Source of the DNA: Natrinema ejinorense
GTDB lineage: Archaea; Halobacteriota; Halobacteria; Halobacteriales; Natrialbaceae
NCBI RefSeq assembly: GCF_002494345.1
Contig: NZ_NXNI01000002.1
Coordinates: 62,001 to 126,000, forward strand
Length of the DNA: 64,000 nucleotides
Reading direction: 5' to 3'
Shown: one piece after another, positions 19,564-29,146 of the stretch
Layout: each line of letters starts with the position of its first letter
How positions within the stretch are numbered: position 1 is the first letter of the stretch
Program-made: the position numbers and the translations under genes
Notes under the pieces: model-generated
Told to the model about the DNA's origin: nothing
Database searches by the model: none
What the model saw: the letters and a program-made list of their open reading frames with translations, nothing else

Positions 19564-20361
19564 TCAATCGTTCGGCCAGACGGCGAGCTGGACCTCGTCG
19601 ACGAGGTCGCCGTCGATGTGGTAGTGACCGTCCCGGGTCGACTCGACTGCCCACCCCTGGTCCTCGAGAAACGAGATCGCGCGCTCGTTCGTCGCCGGAA
19701 GGCTCTGGTGGATTTTTCGGTAATCCTGACTCTGGGCCCATTCGAGCCCGCGATCCATGAGCGTCGAACCGAGCCCGTTTCCGCGATAGCGTTCGAGAAC
19801 GCCGACCGTCAGTTCGGCCGTGTGTGCCAGATTCGGAAATCGCATCCCCTCGACGTGAAGCCAACCGACGGTGTCGTCATCGACGGTCGCGACGAAGAAC
19901 ACCCGATCTTCGCTCTCGTTGTGGCGCAGGAGCACTTCATTGCGGCTGATTTCGTCGGCCAGTTTGGCGGCGACGACGTGCGTTTCCCCGGTCGCGATCA
20001 TCTCGATCGCGCCGACGATACCGGTGATGTCTTCCTGCTGGGCGGGTCGAACGATCGCTTCGAGATCGTCGAACTCGATAGTCGTCTCGTCCGCGTTCAT
20101 CGGGAGGGCGACGCGAAGTTTGCCGTTTCGTTCGTCCAGATACCCGTCGCGCTCGAGAACGGAGACGTGGTGGGTGAACTCCTCGGTCGACATCGTCACT
20201 GACGGGTCGAGATCCGATCCCGACCGTGCGGGTTTGGATTCCGTCTCCGGTCGTATCAGGACGTTTCGGCGTACTGACTCGGGTTCGACGGCACCGTTGC
20301 GCTCTACGTACTCGTAGATCCGACGCCGTCGGTCGTCAGTGAACCGATGTCGGGTTCCCAT
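19564..20361 (-). CDS. GNAT acetyltransferase with N-terminal winged-helix domain
   Basis: A 265-residue fusion. Residues 1-85 match the haloarchaeal DUF7344-type winged helix (RRRRIYEYVERNGAVEPESV; EEFTHHVSVLERDGYLDERN). Residues about 97-265 form a GNAT domain with the acetyl-CoA loop RYRGNGLGSTLMDRGLEWA. Such fusions suggest an acetyltransferase tethered to DNA or a self-regulating one; the substrate is unknown. It is convergent with the sensor kinase. Confidence 0.82.
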   Translation of the reverse strand: MGTRHRFTDDRRRRIYEYVERNGAVEPESVRRNVLIRPETESKPARSGSDLDPSVTMSTEEFTHHVSVLERDGYLDERNGKLRVALPMNADETTIEFDDLEAIVRPAQQEDITGIVGAIEMIATGETHVVAAKLADEISRNEVLLRHNESEDRVFFVATVDDDTVGWLHVEGMRFPNLAHTAELTVGVLERYRGNGLGSTLMDRGLEWAQSQDYRKIHQSLPATNERAISFLEDQGWAVESTRDGHYHIDGDLVDEVQLAVWPND

Positions 20362-20571
20362 GGGCGTCAGTTATTCACATCCGCACATAATCGTTCGTAT
20401 TGGATCGCTGGGTAGTATACGACCGTGATGTATCAGGTGTTCCCTCGGAGGCGGCGTCGACTGGGACCCGACCGTCACGACGAGGACGCTCATACGGTTT
20501 GCTGTCCCGATGTCCCGGTGGGGCCGCAGGGCGGTCCCGATCCCACCGGCACTGACGGACAGGAGACCGTC

Positions 20572-20835
20572 TCAGTGGTCCGGGATCGTGACTCGGAGTT
20601 CACCGTCGACCTCGTAGAGGTAGCCCCGCTCGAGCAATCGGGTGAGTGCGTAGTCCGCGTCCTCGGGTTCGAGAGTCAGTTCATCGGTACTACAGAGGAC
20701 CTCGAACGCTCGTTCCCGGGGGACCGACGGCACGTCTTCACCATCGGCCGACGTGAGACTGTGCGTACAGAGGATATCGTACGCGTCCAAGATCCACTCG
20801 GGAAGTGGTGATCGCGGATCGGTGAAATCGTTCAT
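20572..20835 (-). CDS. Small haloarchaeal winged-helix protein
   Basis: An 87-residue acidic protein. WILDAYDILCTHSL, ADYALTRLLERGYLYEVDGE and RVTIPDH read as helix, helix and wing of a small winged-helix domain like those common in haloarchaea. It lies 210 bp upstream of the GNAT/winged-helix gene on the same strand. No catalytic motif is present. Role unknown. Confidence 0.65.
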   Translation of the reverse strand: MNDFTDPRSPLPEWILDAYDILCTHSLTSADGEDVPSVPRERAFEVLCSTDELTLEPEDADYALTRLLERGYLYEVDGELRVTIPDH

Positions 20836-21019
20836 TGCCGCTTCCTAATCGCATTCTTCAGTATCTAGCTGCTTAAGAATATCCCCCGATTGTGGGTGGG
20901 GCCCGATGTAACGCGAGACGAAGCGGATCGGTTTCCATAGCAACCACGCAGGGATCGGTGACGGCATCGGAACGAATGAAGACGAACGGATTCGGCAAAC
21001 GACTTTCACGACGTCTCAT

Positions 21020-21523
21020 ATGAGTACGTACCGAACGATGACTTCCGCAGCGTCGCCGGCCGATATCCCCGACACGGTCATACCGCGTGATTCGCTCAGC
21101 CCGACAGCGGGGTGGTATCTGCTTACCGTCTCCCGGCTTTCCTCGCGAGGTGACCGGCAGGTTCGAACCGGCGAACTCGCCGACCGGCTGGCTATCAGTC
21201 CCGCGAGTGCGACCGAGATGGCGGGGACGCTAGCCGACGACGGACTCCTCGAGTACGAGAAGTACGCCGGCCTCGAGACGACCGCTCGAGGAACGGAGAT
21301 CGCCGAGTCGCTCGCGTGGCGACAGTGCGTCGTCACGTCCTTTTTCGATCGTCTCCTGGCGTACGAGATCGACGCTCGTACTGCGTACCGAATCGGATAC
21401 ACAGTGCCCGAAGACGGCATTCACCGGCTCCAAGAGCGGATCGACGAGCCACGCATCGAAGCCTGTCAGCGTCTTCGAGGGGACGACGACGAGTGTCTCG
21501 TGGCGACCCGTGTAGAGAGTTAA
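21020..21523 (+). CDS. DtxR/MntR-type metal-dependent regulator
   Basis: A 167-residue regulator. The winged helix (about 28-85) contains VRTGELADRLAISPASATEMAGTLADDGLLEYEKYAGLETT, read in parts, the typical DtxR recognition helix and wing. The dimerisation/metal domain (about 90-150) has CVVTSFFDRLLAYEIDA, where the usual metal ligands are only partly kept. DtxR family members repress iron or manganese genes. Six iron-box palindromes lie further along in this window, but nothing ties this gene to them directly. The protein could also serve the nearby nitric oxide reductase region. Confidence 0.75.
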   Translation: MSTYRTMTSAASPADIPDTVIPRDSLSPTAGWYLLTVSRLSSRGDRQVRTGELADRLAISPASATEMAGTLADDGLLEYEKYAGLETTARGTEIAESLAWRQCVVTSFFDRLLAYEIDARTAYRIGYTVPEDGIHRLQERIDEPRIEACQRLRGDDDECLVATRVES

Positions 21524-21663
21524 TTCGGTCCCGAGGCCCGATTGGAGTCTGCGAGCCCTCACACCGCCGACGGCTGCGTCGTCACCGGTCCGAGACGTGC
21601 TCGAGGTGGACGGCTTCATCCCCCGGCCCTCCCGTGGGTACCGGCCGCCGAGGTCAAGGGAAG

Positions 21664-21873
21664 TTAGCCGGATCGAACCGACTCCGACTCGGTGGTCTCG
21701 GACGGGGGCCACACTGCCCAGAGCAGTACGGCGAGGACGACTGCGATTCCGAGGACGGCAGTCTCGAGGGCGGAGAGCGTGATCCCGAACCACGAGAGGG
21801 CCGTCCGGAACTCGACCACGAACGGGATGAGGACGGCGATGACGACCAGCAGCGCCCCCTTCGAGATGCGCAT
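21664..21873 (-). CDS. Small two-helix membrane protein, CbaC-like
   Basis: A 69-residue protein with two hydrophobic helices (KGALLVVIAVLIPFVVEF and VLGIAVVLAVLLWAVW). The N-terminus MRISKGALLVV resembles CbaC-like proteins found beside haloarchaeal haem-copper oxidases. Its place about 0.9 kb from the haem-copper-family nitric oxide reductase fits, but the assignment rests on remembered similarity. A second ATG, four codons upstream at 21885, is possible. Confidence 0.5.
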   Translation of the reverse strand: MRISKGALLVVIAVLIPFVVEFRTALSWFGITLSALETAVLGIAVVLAVLLWAVWPPSETTESESVRSG

Positions 21874-22261
21874 CTGTTGGATCACTGCTCGGAGAGAAGC
21901 CGCGAGTACGCCAAAAGATGGTGGCGAATATGTTCGCCCGCCTTCATTCGGGCCGGTCCGTTCGGCAACCCGTCCCCTCTCCGGCCGAGCGCCTGTTCAG
22001 GAAGGCGTTGCCGGTTCCATCCGGTGGTCGATCGGCGACGGGACGCCGGGGCTGTCGGCGTCCCGTTCGGGAATACGTTCGCGCCTCGTGGCGGCGATTC
22101 GCCCGGTCACGAACGCTACTCCACCCCGCCTCGAACGACGTGGCGATCGGGACGGCCGTTCAGGCGCGCGAGCGGGTCGCTCGGGGTGAGAGCACATCTC
22201 GTCTCGGGGACCTGCGACGTTCCGATGCGGTAGAACCCCAGCGGGTACCCTCGAGACGGAG

Positions 22262-22456
22262 TCAGCTAGACCCCGCGAGGGTCCAGCCCAAACTGTGGAT
22301 CGTTTTTCCGGTAAAATAGCCGACGAGCGCCAGTACGCTAGCCGTTTCGACGGTACCACCGGCCAACCCTGCCAGCGCCCCGATCAGGCCCAACAGGATC
22401 GCCGCACGACGATACAGCCACTGACCGCCGCTGAAGTCGCGTTCGACCGCGGTCAT
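22262..22456 (-). CDS. Small membrane protein
   Basis: A 64-residue protein with two hydrophobic segments (AAILLGLIGALAGLAGG and ASVLALVGYFTGKTIHSLGW). The frame is open to 22627, but the Met at 22456 begins the sequence with membrane protein character. It is divergent from the nitric oxide reductase gene 273 bp away. Similar short proteins occur near respiratory genes in haloarchaea; no function is known. Confidence 0.55.
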   Translation of the reverse strand: MTAVERDFSGGQWLYRRAAILLGLIGALAGLAGGTVETASVLALVGYFTGKTIHSLGWTLAGSS

Positions 22457-22728
22457 CGATACATCACCGACCGAAGCTGGGTCCGTCGGATCGAACGGCA
22501 CAGCAGCCCATCGTTCAGCCGCCGCGTGAAAGCGGGGAGTCTCGACCGATCGCCACAATCCATACTGAACGGTCCCGTCGCAAACACAATCTATTACCGC
22601 CGAATATGTTCCCCACTCGTCGGGCAATCAACACCGACGTGCGAGAGAGACTGCCTGCAGCTGACGGGTATACTACTATTTCACAGCTTCGAGCCCACTA
22701 GCGATGCTGAACGTGAACAGAATCGACT

Positions 22729-25700
22729 ATGGACCTCACGAACGTGTTGTCAGAGCGGCTTCCCACCGGTGGTACCGATCGAGAACGGCCGACCGATCAC
22801 CTGACGGATCGCCTCGAGACCGCGACGGAACGCAACACCGAGTTCTCGAGGAGGGTCCGGACCAGTGCCGGCGAACGTATCGCTGGTGTCCTCGGTCGGG
22901 GCGGAAACGAACGGCGGTCCTGGCGCGAGTTGGGAGATCGACTCGTCGAACGGGCCGCCACCGAATTATGCGACCGGGTTTCGGATCGTCGCCTCGACGA
23001 ACGCGGTAAGCCGGCCGACCTCGAGTCGGCCGTCGACGATCCGCTCGCGCGTGGGCTCGACTCGTTCCTGCGTCGCTACGACCTGGACGAGACTCGACTG
23101 GACGACGAGACCCTGAGCGCGATCCGAGACCGGATCGCCGCGGAGACTTCCCCGGACGAAGTGTTCCAACGGCTCGTCGCCGACGGACTGGAAGAGGCGT
23201 CGGCAGCGTCGAACTCGGATACGGGCTCGCCCTTGGAGAAGGGGATCGCCGCCGACCACGCGCTGGCGGACGCCTGCTCGCACCTCTGTGCGGAGTTGGA
23301 CGTCGAGACCGACCAGCCCCTCGAGTCCGTCGTCGGGGACCTCCTCCAGCGAGACGCCGTCGTCGTCGGCCACGCGATCGAACGAACCCTGAGGGCGGAG
23401 CTGCCACAACTGCTCGGTGAGCAGTCGGTCGACGCCGCCGGAATCGAGGACCAGTCACGGAGACGGGGAGATCGGTCGCGCGACGCAACCGAAATCGGAG
23501 CGGCACAGGGGGCCGATCGACCAGCGACCGCACTGGCGCTCGCGGCAACGATCTTCCTCTCGGACGCCGTGGCGGGCGATCGATCCCTCGCCCGTCTGCT
23601 CCCGATCTCGCCGACGCTGACTGACGGGGGGAGCGAAACCACCCTGCTCGAACGCGCCCTCCTCGAGGCATGCTCGAGTCCGCTACTCGAGACTGGGGGC
23701 GGCGTCGACCTCGACGCGCTTCGGTCCGAGTCGACCGGCTCGGTGGCGCTCGTCGCGTTGTTCGTCGCCAATCTCGTCGCGATGGGACTCGGTGCGTGGA
23801 TATCCCACGAGCGCGCACCGCCGATCCCCGACGAGATCCGGGGACCGGACGGAGAGGCGATCGTCACGGCCGAGCACGTCCAACTCGGCAAGAAGGCGTT
23901 TCAGGCCAACGGGCTCATGAACCTCGGCTCGATCCTCGGCAACGGCTCGTACTTCGGTGTCGATCTCACCGCGGACGCCCTGGCGTTGAAAGCCGAGTTC
24001 ATGCGCGAATACTACGCCCGCCAGCGAGGCGCGGACACCTTCGAGGGGCTCGCCGACGACGAGCGGGCAGCGGTCGCGGAACGCGTCGAACGGGAACTCG
24101 ACGCGGATGCGCCCGACGGATCGGTCGCCCGGTACTCCGCGGCGGAAGTCCACGCGCACCGCCGTATTCGGGATCGGTACGTCGATCGCTACCACGATGG
24201 CGCACCCGAGCGCGGGATTCCGTCGGGGTTCGTCGGCTCGGCCGACCACGCCGAGCGGATCGCCGACTTCGCGTGCTGGACGGCGTGGATGGCCCACACG
24301 AACCGGCCCGGCTCGGATCACTCCTACACGAACGACTGGCCGTACGTGCCCGCGACCGGGAACCGACGACCCACCGGGCAGGTCCTGGTCTGGAGCACGA
24401 TCAGTGTCGTCTTGCTCATCGCCGGCGGCGGTGCCGGCGTCTGGGCCTACCACTCGTTCGACTTCGCCGAACCGACGACCGAACTCGTCGACGTCCCCGC
24501 CCCCGACGCGGTCTCGATCACGCCGACTCAGTACGCCGCGGCGTGGTACGTTCCCGTCGCCGGGGCGTTGTTCGTCGCACAGACGCTCGTCGGCGCGTTG
24601 CTCGCACACTACTACGTCGAACGGACCGGCTTCTATCGCATCGGGGACGCGCTCGGGATCGACGTCGTCTCGCTGCTCCCGTTCTCGGTCGGCCGCGCCT
24701 GGCACGTCAACCTCGGCATCCTCTGGATCACGTTGCTGTGGCTCGCGGGCGGTCTCTTCCTCCCGGGGCTGTTCAGCGACCGCGATCCGCCCTGGCAGGC
24801 CGCGGGCACGACCGCACTGCTCGCCGTCCTCGTCCTCGCGACGGTCGGCGCGTTCGCGGGCGTCTGGCTCGGAACCCGCGGGAAACTCGGGTCGCCCGAG
24901 GACGGCGACCGCTGGTGGTGGTTTGGCTCCGAGGGTCTCGAGTACCTCGAGGTCGGCCGCTTCTGGAAGCTGGGACTGCTCGGTGCCTTCGCCGGCTGGA
25001 CGGGGCTGGTCCTGCGTGGCGTCCGCCAGCTGGACGAACCGGCGACCGGGTTGGGCCACTTCATGACCTACGCGGGCGGCTCGATCGCGCTCATGTTCGC
25101 CGCGAGCATGCTCTACACCCCCGAAACGAACATGGCGGTCACGGAGTTCTGGCGGTGGTGGGTCGTCCACATGTGGGTCGAAGGCGTCTTCGAGTTCTTC
25201 GTCACCGCCGTGATCTCCGCCGCTCTGGTCTCGATGGAACTCATCGAGAAAGGGGACGCCGAAACGGCGATCCTCTTCGAAGTGTTCGCGATCATGGCGG
25301 CGGGCATCGTCGGCGTCTCCCACCACTACTGGTGGGTCGGCCTCCCCGACTTCTGGGTCCCGCTCGGGACGACGTTCTCGACGCTGGAGTTCGTCCCGCT
25401 CGTGTTCGTCCTCTACCGGAGCCTCGGCGAATATCGATCCCTGCGGGCGCAGGGCGAATCCTTCCCCTACACGCTCCCGCTCCTGTTCATCCTCGGGAGC
25501 AGCGTCTGGAACTTCGTCGGCGGCGGCGTCCTCGGGTTCTTCATCAACCTGCCGGTCATCAACTACTACGAACATGGCACCTACCTGACCGTCGCTCACG
25601 CTCATACGTCGCTGTTCGGCGCGTTCGGGCTCCTCGCGCTCGGTCTCGGCGCGTACATCCTGCGCGTCGTCACGCCCGAAGCCGCGTGGGATCCGGCCTG

Positions 25701-25974
25701 GTTCCGTGGCGCGTTCTGGCTGACCAACGTCGGACTCGTGATCATGACCGTCGCGTCCCTGCTCCCGGTGGGGTTCGCCCAGCTCCGAACCGCCTATCGG
25801 GACGGGTACGACGCCGCCCGCAGCCTCGAGTTCTACGAGCGAGACCGCATTCAGACGTTGCTGTGGGCGCGAACGCTCGGCGATACGCCGATGATCCTCG
25901 GCGCGCTCGCCTTTACCGTGGGGGCGGTGCGACATCTCTACGCGGCTCGCCGGCACGTACGGACAGATCGGTAA
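22729..25974 (+). CDS. norB: Quinol-dependent nitric oxide reductase with about 335-residue N-terminal extension
   Basis: Residues from about 336 to 1081 form a normal qNOR of about 746 residues. A first helix (VALVALFVANLVAMGLGAW) is followed by a cytochrome-c-like periplasmic fold lacking haem ligands, then about twelve helices with the metal ligands HMWVEGVFEFF (near 814), HHYWWVG (near 865) and HAHTSLFGAFG (near 957). The enzyme reduces NO to N2O with quinol. Residues 1-335 are extra: acidic, mostly helical, without a signal peptide or known motif, and with no methionine between Met1 and the first qNOR helix. A GTG start near the first helix would make the extension noncoding, but the frame keeps haloarchaeal composition throughout. 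Confidence 0.85.
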   Translation: MDLTNVLSERLPTGGTDRERPTDHLTDRLETATERNTEFSRRVRTSAGERIAGVLGRGGNERRSWRELGDRLVERAATELCDRVSDRRLDERGKPADLESAVDDPLARGLDSFLRRYDLDETRLDDETLSAIRDRIAAETSPDEVFQRLVADGLEEASAASNSDTGSPLEKGIAADHALADACSHLCAELDVETDQPLESVVGDLLQRDAVVVGHAIERTLRAELPQLLGEQSVDAAGIEDQSRRRGDRSRDATEIGAAQGADRPATALALAATIFLSDAVAGDRSLARLLPISPTLTDGGSETTLLERALLEACSSPLLETGGGVDLDALRSESTGSVALVALFVANLVAMGLGAWISHERAPPIPDEIRGPDGEAIVTAEHVQLGKKAFQANGLMNLGSILGNGSYFGVDLTADALALKAEFMREYYARQRGADTFEGLADDERAAVAERVERELDADAPDGSVARYSAAEVHAHRRIRDRYVDRYHDGAPERGIPSGFVGSADHAERIADFACWTAWMAHTNRPGSDHSYTNDWPYVPATGNRRPTGQVLVWSTISVVLLIAGGGAGVWAYHSFDFAEPTTELVDVPAPDAVSITPTQYAAAWYVPVAGALFVAQTLVGALLAHYYVERTGFYRIGDALGIDVVSLLPFSVGRAWHVNLGILWITLLWLAGGLFLPGLFSDRDPPWQAAGTTALLAVLVLATVGAFAGVWLGTRGKLGSPEDGDRWWWFGSEGLEYLEVGRFWKLGLLGAFAGWTGLVLRGVRQLDEPATGLGHFMTYAGGSIALMFAASMLYTPETNMAVTEFWRWWVVHMWVEGVFEFFVTAVISAALVSMELIEKGDAETAILFEVFAIMAAGIVGVSHHYWWVGLPDFWVPLGTTFSTLEFVPLVFVLYRSLGEYRSLRAQGESFPYTLPLLFILGSSVWNFVGGGVLGFFINLPVINYYEHGTYLTVAHAHTSLFGAFGLLALGLGAYILRVVTPEAAWDPAWFRGAFWLTNVGLVIMTVASLLPVGFAQLRTAYRDGYDAARSLEFYERDRIQTLLWARTLGDTPMILGALAFTVGAVRHLYAARRHVRTDR

Positions 25975-26107
25975 GAGGGCGTCGTAGAACAATTCGAAAT
26001 GCGTTCATTTCGCCCCGTTTGGACCGAACTATCCGTTCGCCGTATGTGCGGACCGAACACCGAAGTACCAGAAAACACTTACCATCAATTAGATGATTGT
26101 TGTTTAG

Positions 26108-26827
26108 ATGAAAGTGCGATCCATTCTGTCGAGGTCACTCATTATCGCAATTCTCCTTACAGGCACTATCTTCTATTCCGGTGCGCTCACGAAACCGTAT
26201 AGTGGGGATAGCGAATACTATGCTATTGCACACGAATCGTCAGCGGCATATAACGAATATATCGACCACGCCTCTCATGGAAGTGATGGTGGTATTCCTG
26301 TAGAGGATTTTTCTGAGAACCAGCGAAGAGCCTTCGAAGAAGCGAAAAAACAGGAACCAAGCAGCTCTGGGAGACAATCATTAGGGAAGCCACCTGTTTG
26401 CTCTCCCACACTACTCCTGTGCGATGAGTATGAGGAGTTTCCACATCCAGCCAATGATGGAAGTCATGATCATGGATATATTGCTGTAGAAGACTCTACC
26501 GGAGATCAGTTCATAGTCAAAATAGGCCAGGCAGACCCAATTGGGGGAATAGAGCAGGTGGTTATGTTCATCACAAAGGTGTTCGTCCTCGGCCCATATG
26601 CGCTCTTTCTTGCATATCGTGGATGGTCCGACCGCTCACCTGAACCAACGTTCCTCTCAGTAGGATATGGTGCTACCCTCTTAACGATAGTATTCGCGTA
26701 TCCGTATATCCTGATGTTCACAGAGATCTCTCTCCCGTCATGGCACCTCCCGTTCTTAGCTATAGTAACATGGAGTGTGATACTTGCGGAGGTTTATCGG
26801 GATCGGAACAAAATTAATCAAAACTAA
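26108..26827 (+). CDS. Haloarchaeal membrane protein of unknown function
   Basis: A 239-residue protein with an N-terminal hydrophobic segment (LIIAILLTGTIFYSGAL), a polar extracellular domain (about 30-140) with three cysteines (CSPTLLLCDEY), and three hydrophobic segments near the C-terminus. The extracellular domain could hold a disulphide. GC content is well below that of its neighbours, suggesting horizontal gain. No family function known to me. Confidence 0.7.
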   Translation: MKVRSILSRSLIIAILLTGTIFYSGALTKPYSGDSEYYAIAHESSAAYNEYIDHASHGSDGGIPVEDFSENQRRAFEEAKKQEPSSSGRQSLGKPPVCSPTLLLCDEYEEFPHPANDGSHDHGYIAVEDSTGDQFIVKIGQADPIGGIEQVVMFITKVFVLGPYALFLAYRGWSDRSPEPTFLSVGYGATLLTIVFAYPYILMFTEISLPSWHLPFLAIVTWSVILAEVYRDRNKINQN

Positions 26828-27145
26828 GTTACATCTGCGAATAGTAAAGTTGAAGCAATTCCCTGCGTCCGAGGATGGTTTCCTTTTGCACCCAGTGTCA
26901 GTTCAGGCGCTAAGTACTCCACCTGCGCTTACCGTTCGCGGGTAGTTATGAGAACTGTTCTATGACACCTTCCGGTAATGGTACTTCAAACGTATCCGCG
27001 GCGGCGTCCGAAAGACGCGAGTAAGTGAATTATAGCTCCGCTTTCTCACGGAACCCCGTTCCAGCCAGTCGGCGGAATCGACAGCCGACCGGCGTCCTGT
27101 TTCGACTCGGAGGACTGGGCCGGATGATCGACGGCACCCGTATCG
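26828..27145. other. Intergenic stretch, nothing recognised
   Basis: I see no coding motif, RNA gene or clear repeat in these 318 bases. Confidence 0.4.
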
Positions 27146-27472
27146 CTACGACTCCGTGTCGACGAGTTCCGCTTCCCCGTGCGTGTCGTCGACGGCGGTG
27201 ACTCGAACCGTAGCCTCGATCGCGACGATATCCGCCTCGAGGAAGAGGACGAATCCGCTCTCGGTTTTGCAGACGAGAGTCCCATCGGCTTTCTCGTCGA
27301 CGATGTCGACGGTAACTTCGTCACCCGGCTCGGGTTTCCCACCGAGGGATTCCCCACAGCGCCAACAATCCGTATCGTACTCCGCGGACCCCTCTGGAGC
27401 GTTGTTCGCCCCGCATCGAGGCACGTCACACTTGATAAACGAGTCGTGTTTTCCCGGATGATAGCGTCCCAC
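27146..27472 (-). CDS. Zinc-ribbon plus TRAM-like small protein
   Basis: I place the start at the GTG at 27472, giving 108 residues. Cysteine pairs CDVPRC (15-20) and CWRC (36-39) form a zinc ribbon, followed by a beta-rich region (PGDEVTVDIVDEKADGTLVC and later VRVTAVDDTHGEAELV) that resembles a TRAM/OB domain. A T-rich TATA-like element (CGTTTTTATC) lies just upstream, which suits a leaderless start at or near this GTG. The ORF upstream of the GTG is arginine-rich and looks noncoding. TRAM proteins bind RNA; the role here is inferred only. Confidence 0.6.
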   Translation of the reverse strand: MGRYHPGKHDSFIKCDVPRCGANNAPEGSAEYDTDCWRCGESLGGKPEPGDEVTVDIVDEKADGTLVCKTESGFVLFLEADIVAIEATVRVTAVDDTHGEAELVDTES

Positions 27473-27712
27473 GCTGGCATCGACGCTACCGCCTGATAAA
27501 AACGTGGCGCTCGTTTGGTGACCCAACAGATGACCGGAGCGGCTGCCCTTCTCGAAAACACACGACAGCTGCCGGACCTTCTCTAATTTCGAATCTCGTT
27601 GAACTCGGTACAAATCACCCCATCGACGGTACTCACAATGGTGGTGTTTCGTGAAGCGTGAAAAGTGAGGCGTGCCGATTGTCAGCAGATGCATGACAGC
27701 AATCGCATACCT

Positions 27713-28327
27713 CTGCAGTAGTAGCGCTTGGATCGATTCGGGTTTTGTGGAACGTGAGTAGACACCCCGTCGGCTGATAGATCTCGGTATTCGACTCCAC
27801 CTCGCTCTCTTATCGATTTTGAATGCTGTTCGGGAATTATACAAGTCCGGTGTCGAACACGGTCGAAAGGCAGTTCGTGATCGGGTTCGCAAGCGTGATC
27901 GACAGCCGGCAGTTGATGAGAATCCGAATCACGTCACGCTCGACGGAACCGTGATCCAACTCGACGAGCAGCGCTACTGGCGGTACGTTGTTGTCGATCC
28001 GATCACTAACGAATTTCCCCTTTTCCAGCCCGATTCAGCACGTTCGACACCACTTACCGAGATGTTTTTGAGTGAGTTCAAAGAGAAACACGGCGTCTTC
28101 GATGTCGTACTTCTCGTCGACTCAACTCCGTGACTCGAAGCTGCACTCCGTCATCTTGGACGCCGATTTCGAGACGAAACACATGGTGATCGGAAGGCTG
28201 TCGAATGTATATTCAAAGAGATAAAACGATATTCCTCCCAGTTTGGAAACTATTCGGAAACGCCGATCCAGCAGCCGCTGAAAGATGGTTGCAGAGCGAC
28301 ACATACTGCTGGAACCAGCTCATCTGA
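27713..28327 (+). pseudogene. IS6 family transposase relic
   Basis: The pieces follow the haloarchaeal IS6-type transposase in order: SSAWIDSGFVERE, IRLHLALLSILNAVRELYKSGVEHGRKAVRD, HVTLDGTVIQLDEQRYWRY (DDE aspartate), KEKHGVFDVVLLVDS, then in another frame GDRKAVECIFKEIKRY and finally AERWLQSDTYCWNQLI before a TGA at 28325. An in-frame stop near 27755 and at least two frameshifts (near 28128 and 28270) mean it is dead. Confidence 0.75.
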
Positions 28328-28521
28328 ACGATGCCCAAGTGGCGAGTCGCAACACTGACAGTTACCATTGAACGATCCGGCTCTGTTAGAATCCTCTTCT
28401 GTAGACGTCTAATCTCGTGAGAATACTGCGCACTCTACGTGCGAACTGAACAGAGACGAGCGAGGCAAACGGTTTTGTTTTGGCGGTAAATATTTGTAAC
28501 TAGTATCACATATGATGCACT

Positions 28522-29076
28522 ATGAATCGTCGTGGGTTCCTTGCTGGCGTCGGTGGTTCCTGTCTCACAGCTATGAGTGGCTGTTTTGCGACTGATGTTG
28601 GTAGGACCCCTCAGGTCCTGTCTCTTGCCTCTGTGGACTGCGACCCCGAGCCGTTATCCTTCGAGATCACCCTCCTTGATGAGAAGTTGACGGAGACTGA
28701 CGTTCCGAAGTTAGATATTACAGTCACAAATTTGGGGAAAAAGCCTGTGGGATGGACGTATGGTGGCGGCTTCGGCGAGTTGCCGTTCCCAGAAAGGGTA
28801 TATTCGGAGGACGATAACCTTGTAATTGGACTAGAAGAGCATATACAGTCTCAATTACTGGACACATCACGTGGCTGTGCACGCCTGAAGCATTTTTCCG
28901 CTGCTAACGGGTTCCAAAAGACCAGTCTCGAACCCGCCGAGACTATTACAAACCGATATGCGATAGTCGGAATTGCTGGAAATTACAAGGGAGTCTGCCC
29001 GGAACCGGGCTCGTATCGAATGAAGCACGGTTTTGGGGATTACGGAAAGTGGGGGTTCAAAGTAAAACTGAAATGA
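28522..29076 (+). CDS. Tat-exported lipoprotein of unknown function
   Basis: A 184-residue protein. The signal is MNRRGFLAGVGGSCLTAMSGC: twin arginine at 3-4, a short hydrophobic stretch and a lipobox MSGC with Cys21. The rest is beta-rich (LDITVTNLGKKPVGWTYGG), like a small immunoglobulin-type domain on the cell surface. A TATA-like TAAATATTTG lies near 28483-28492. It sits between two dead transposase genes and has lower GC than the window average. Confidence 0.75.
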   Translation: MNRRGFLAGVGGSCLTAMSGCFATDVGRTPQVLSLASVDCDPEPLSFEITLLDEKLTETDVPKLDITVTNLGKKPVGWTYGGGFGELPFPERVYSEDDNLVIGLEEHIQSQLLDTSRGCARLKHFSAANGFQKTSLEPAETITNRYAIVGIAGNYKGVCPEPGSYRMKHGFGDYGKWGFKVKLK

Positions 29077-29146
29077 GGAATCCGTTCGATTATTGTATGA
29101 AATACGGACTGCACCGAACGGCATGTGTTTCCTCTGTACTGCTCAT

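Noticed and set aside
21020-21523. The DtxR-type gene as the proven regulator of the iron boxes
   Set aside because: Its own promoter has no iron box and it lies 25 kb from the island; the link is possible but not supported by sequence.
23683-25992. Minus-strand 769-codon frame opposite norB
   Set aside because: Antisense of the qNOR catalytic domain, with a composition dominated by Arg, Glu and Asp and no motif.
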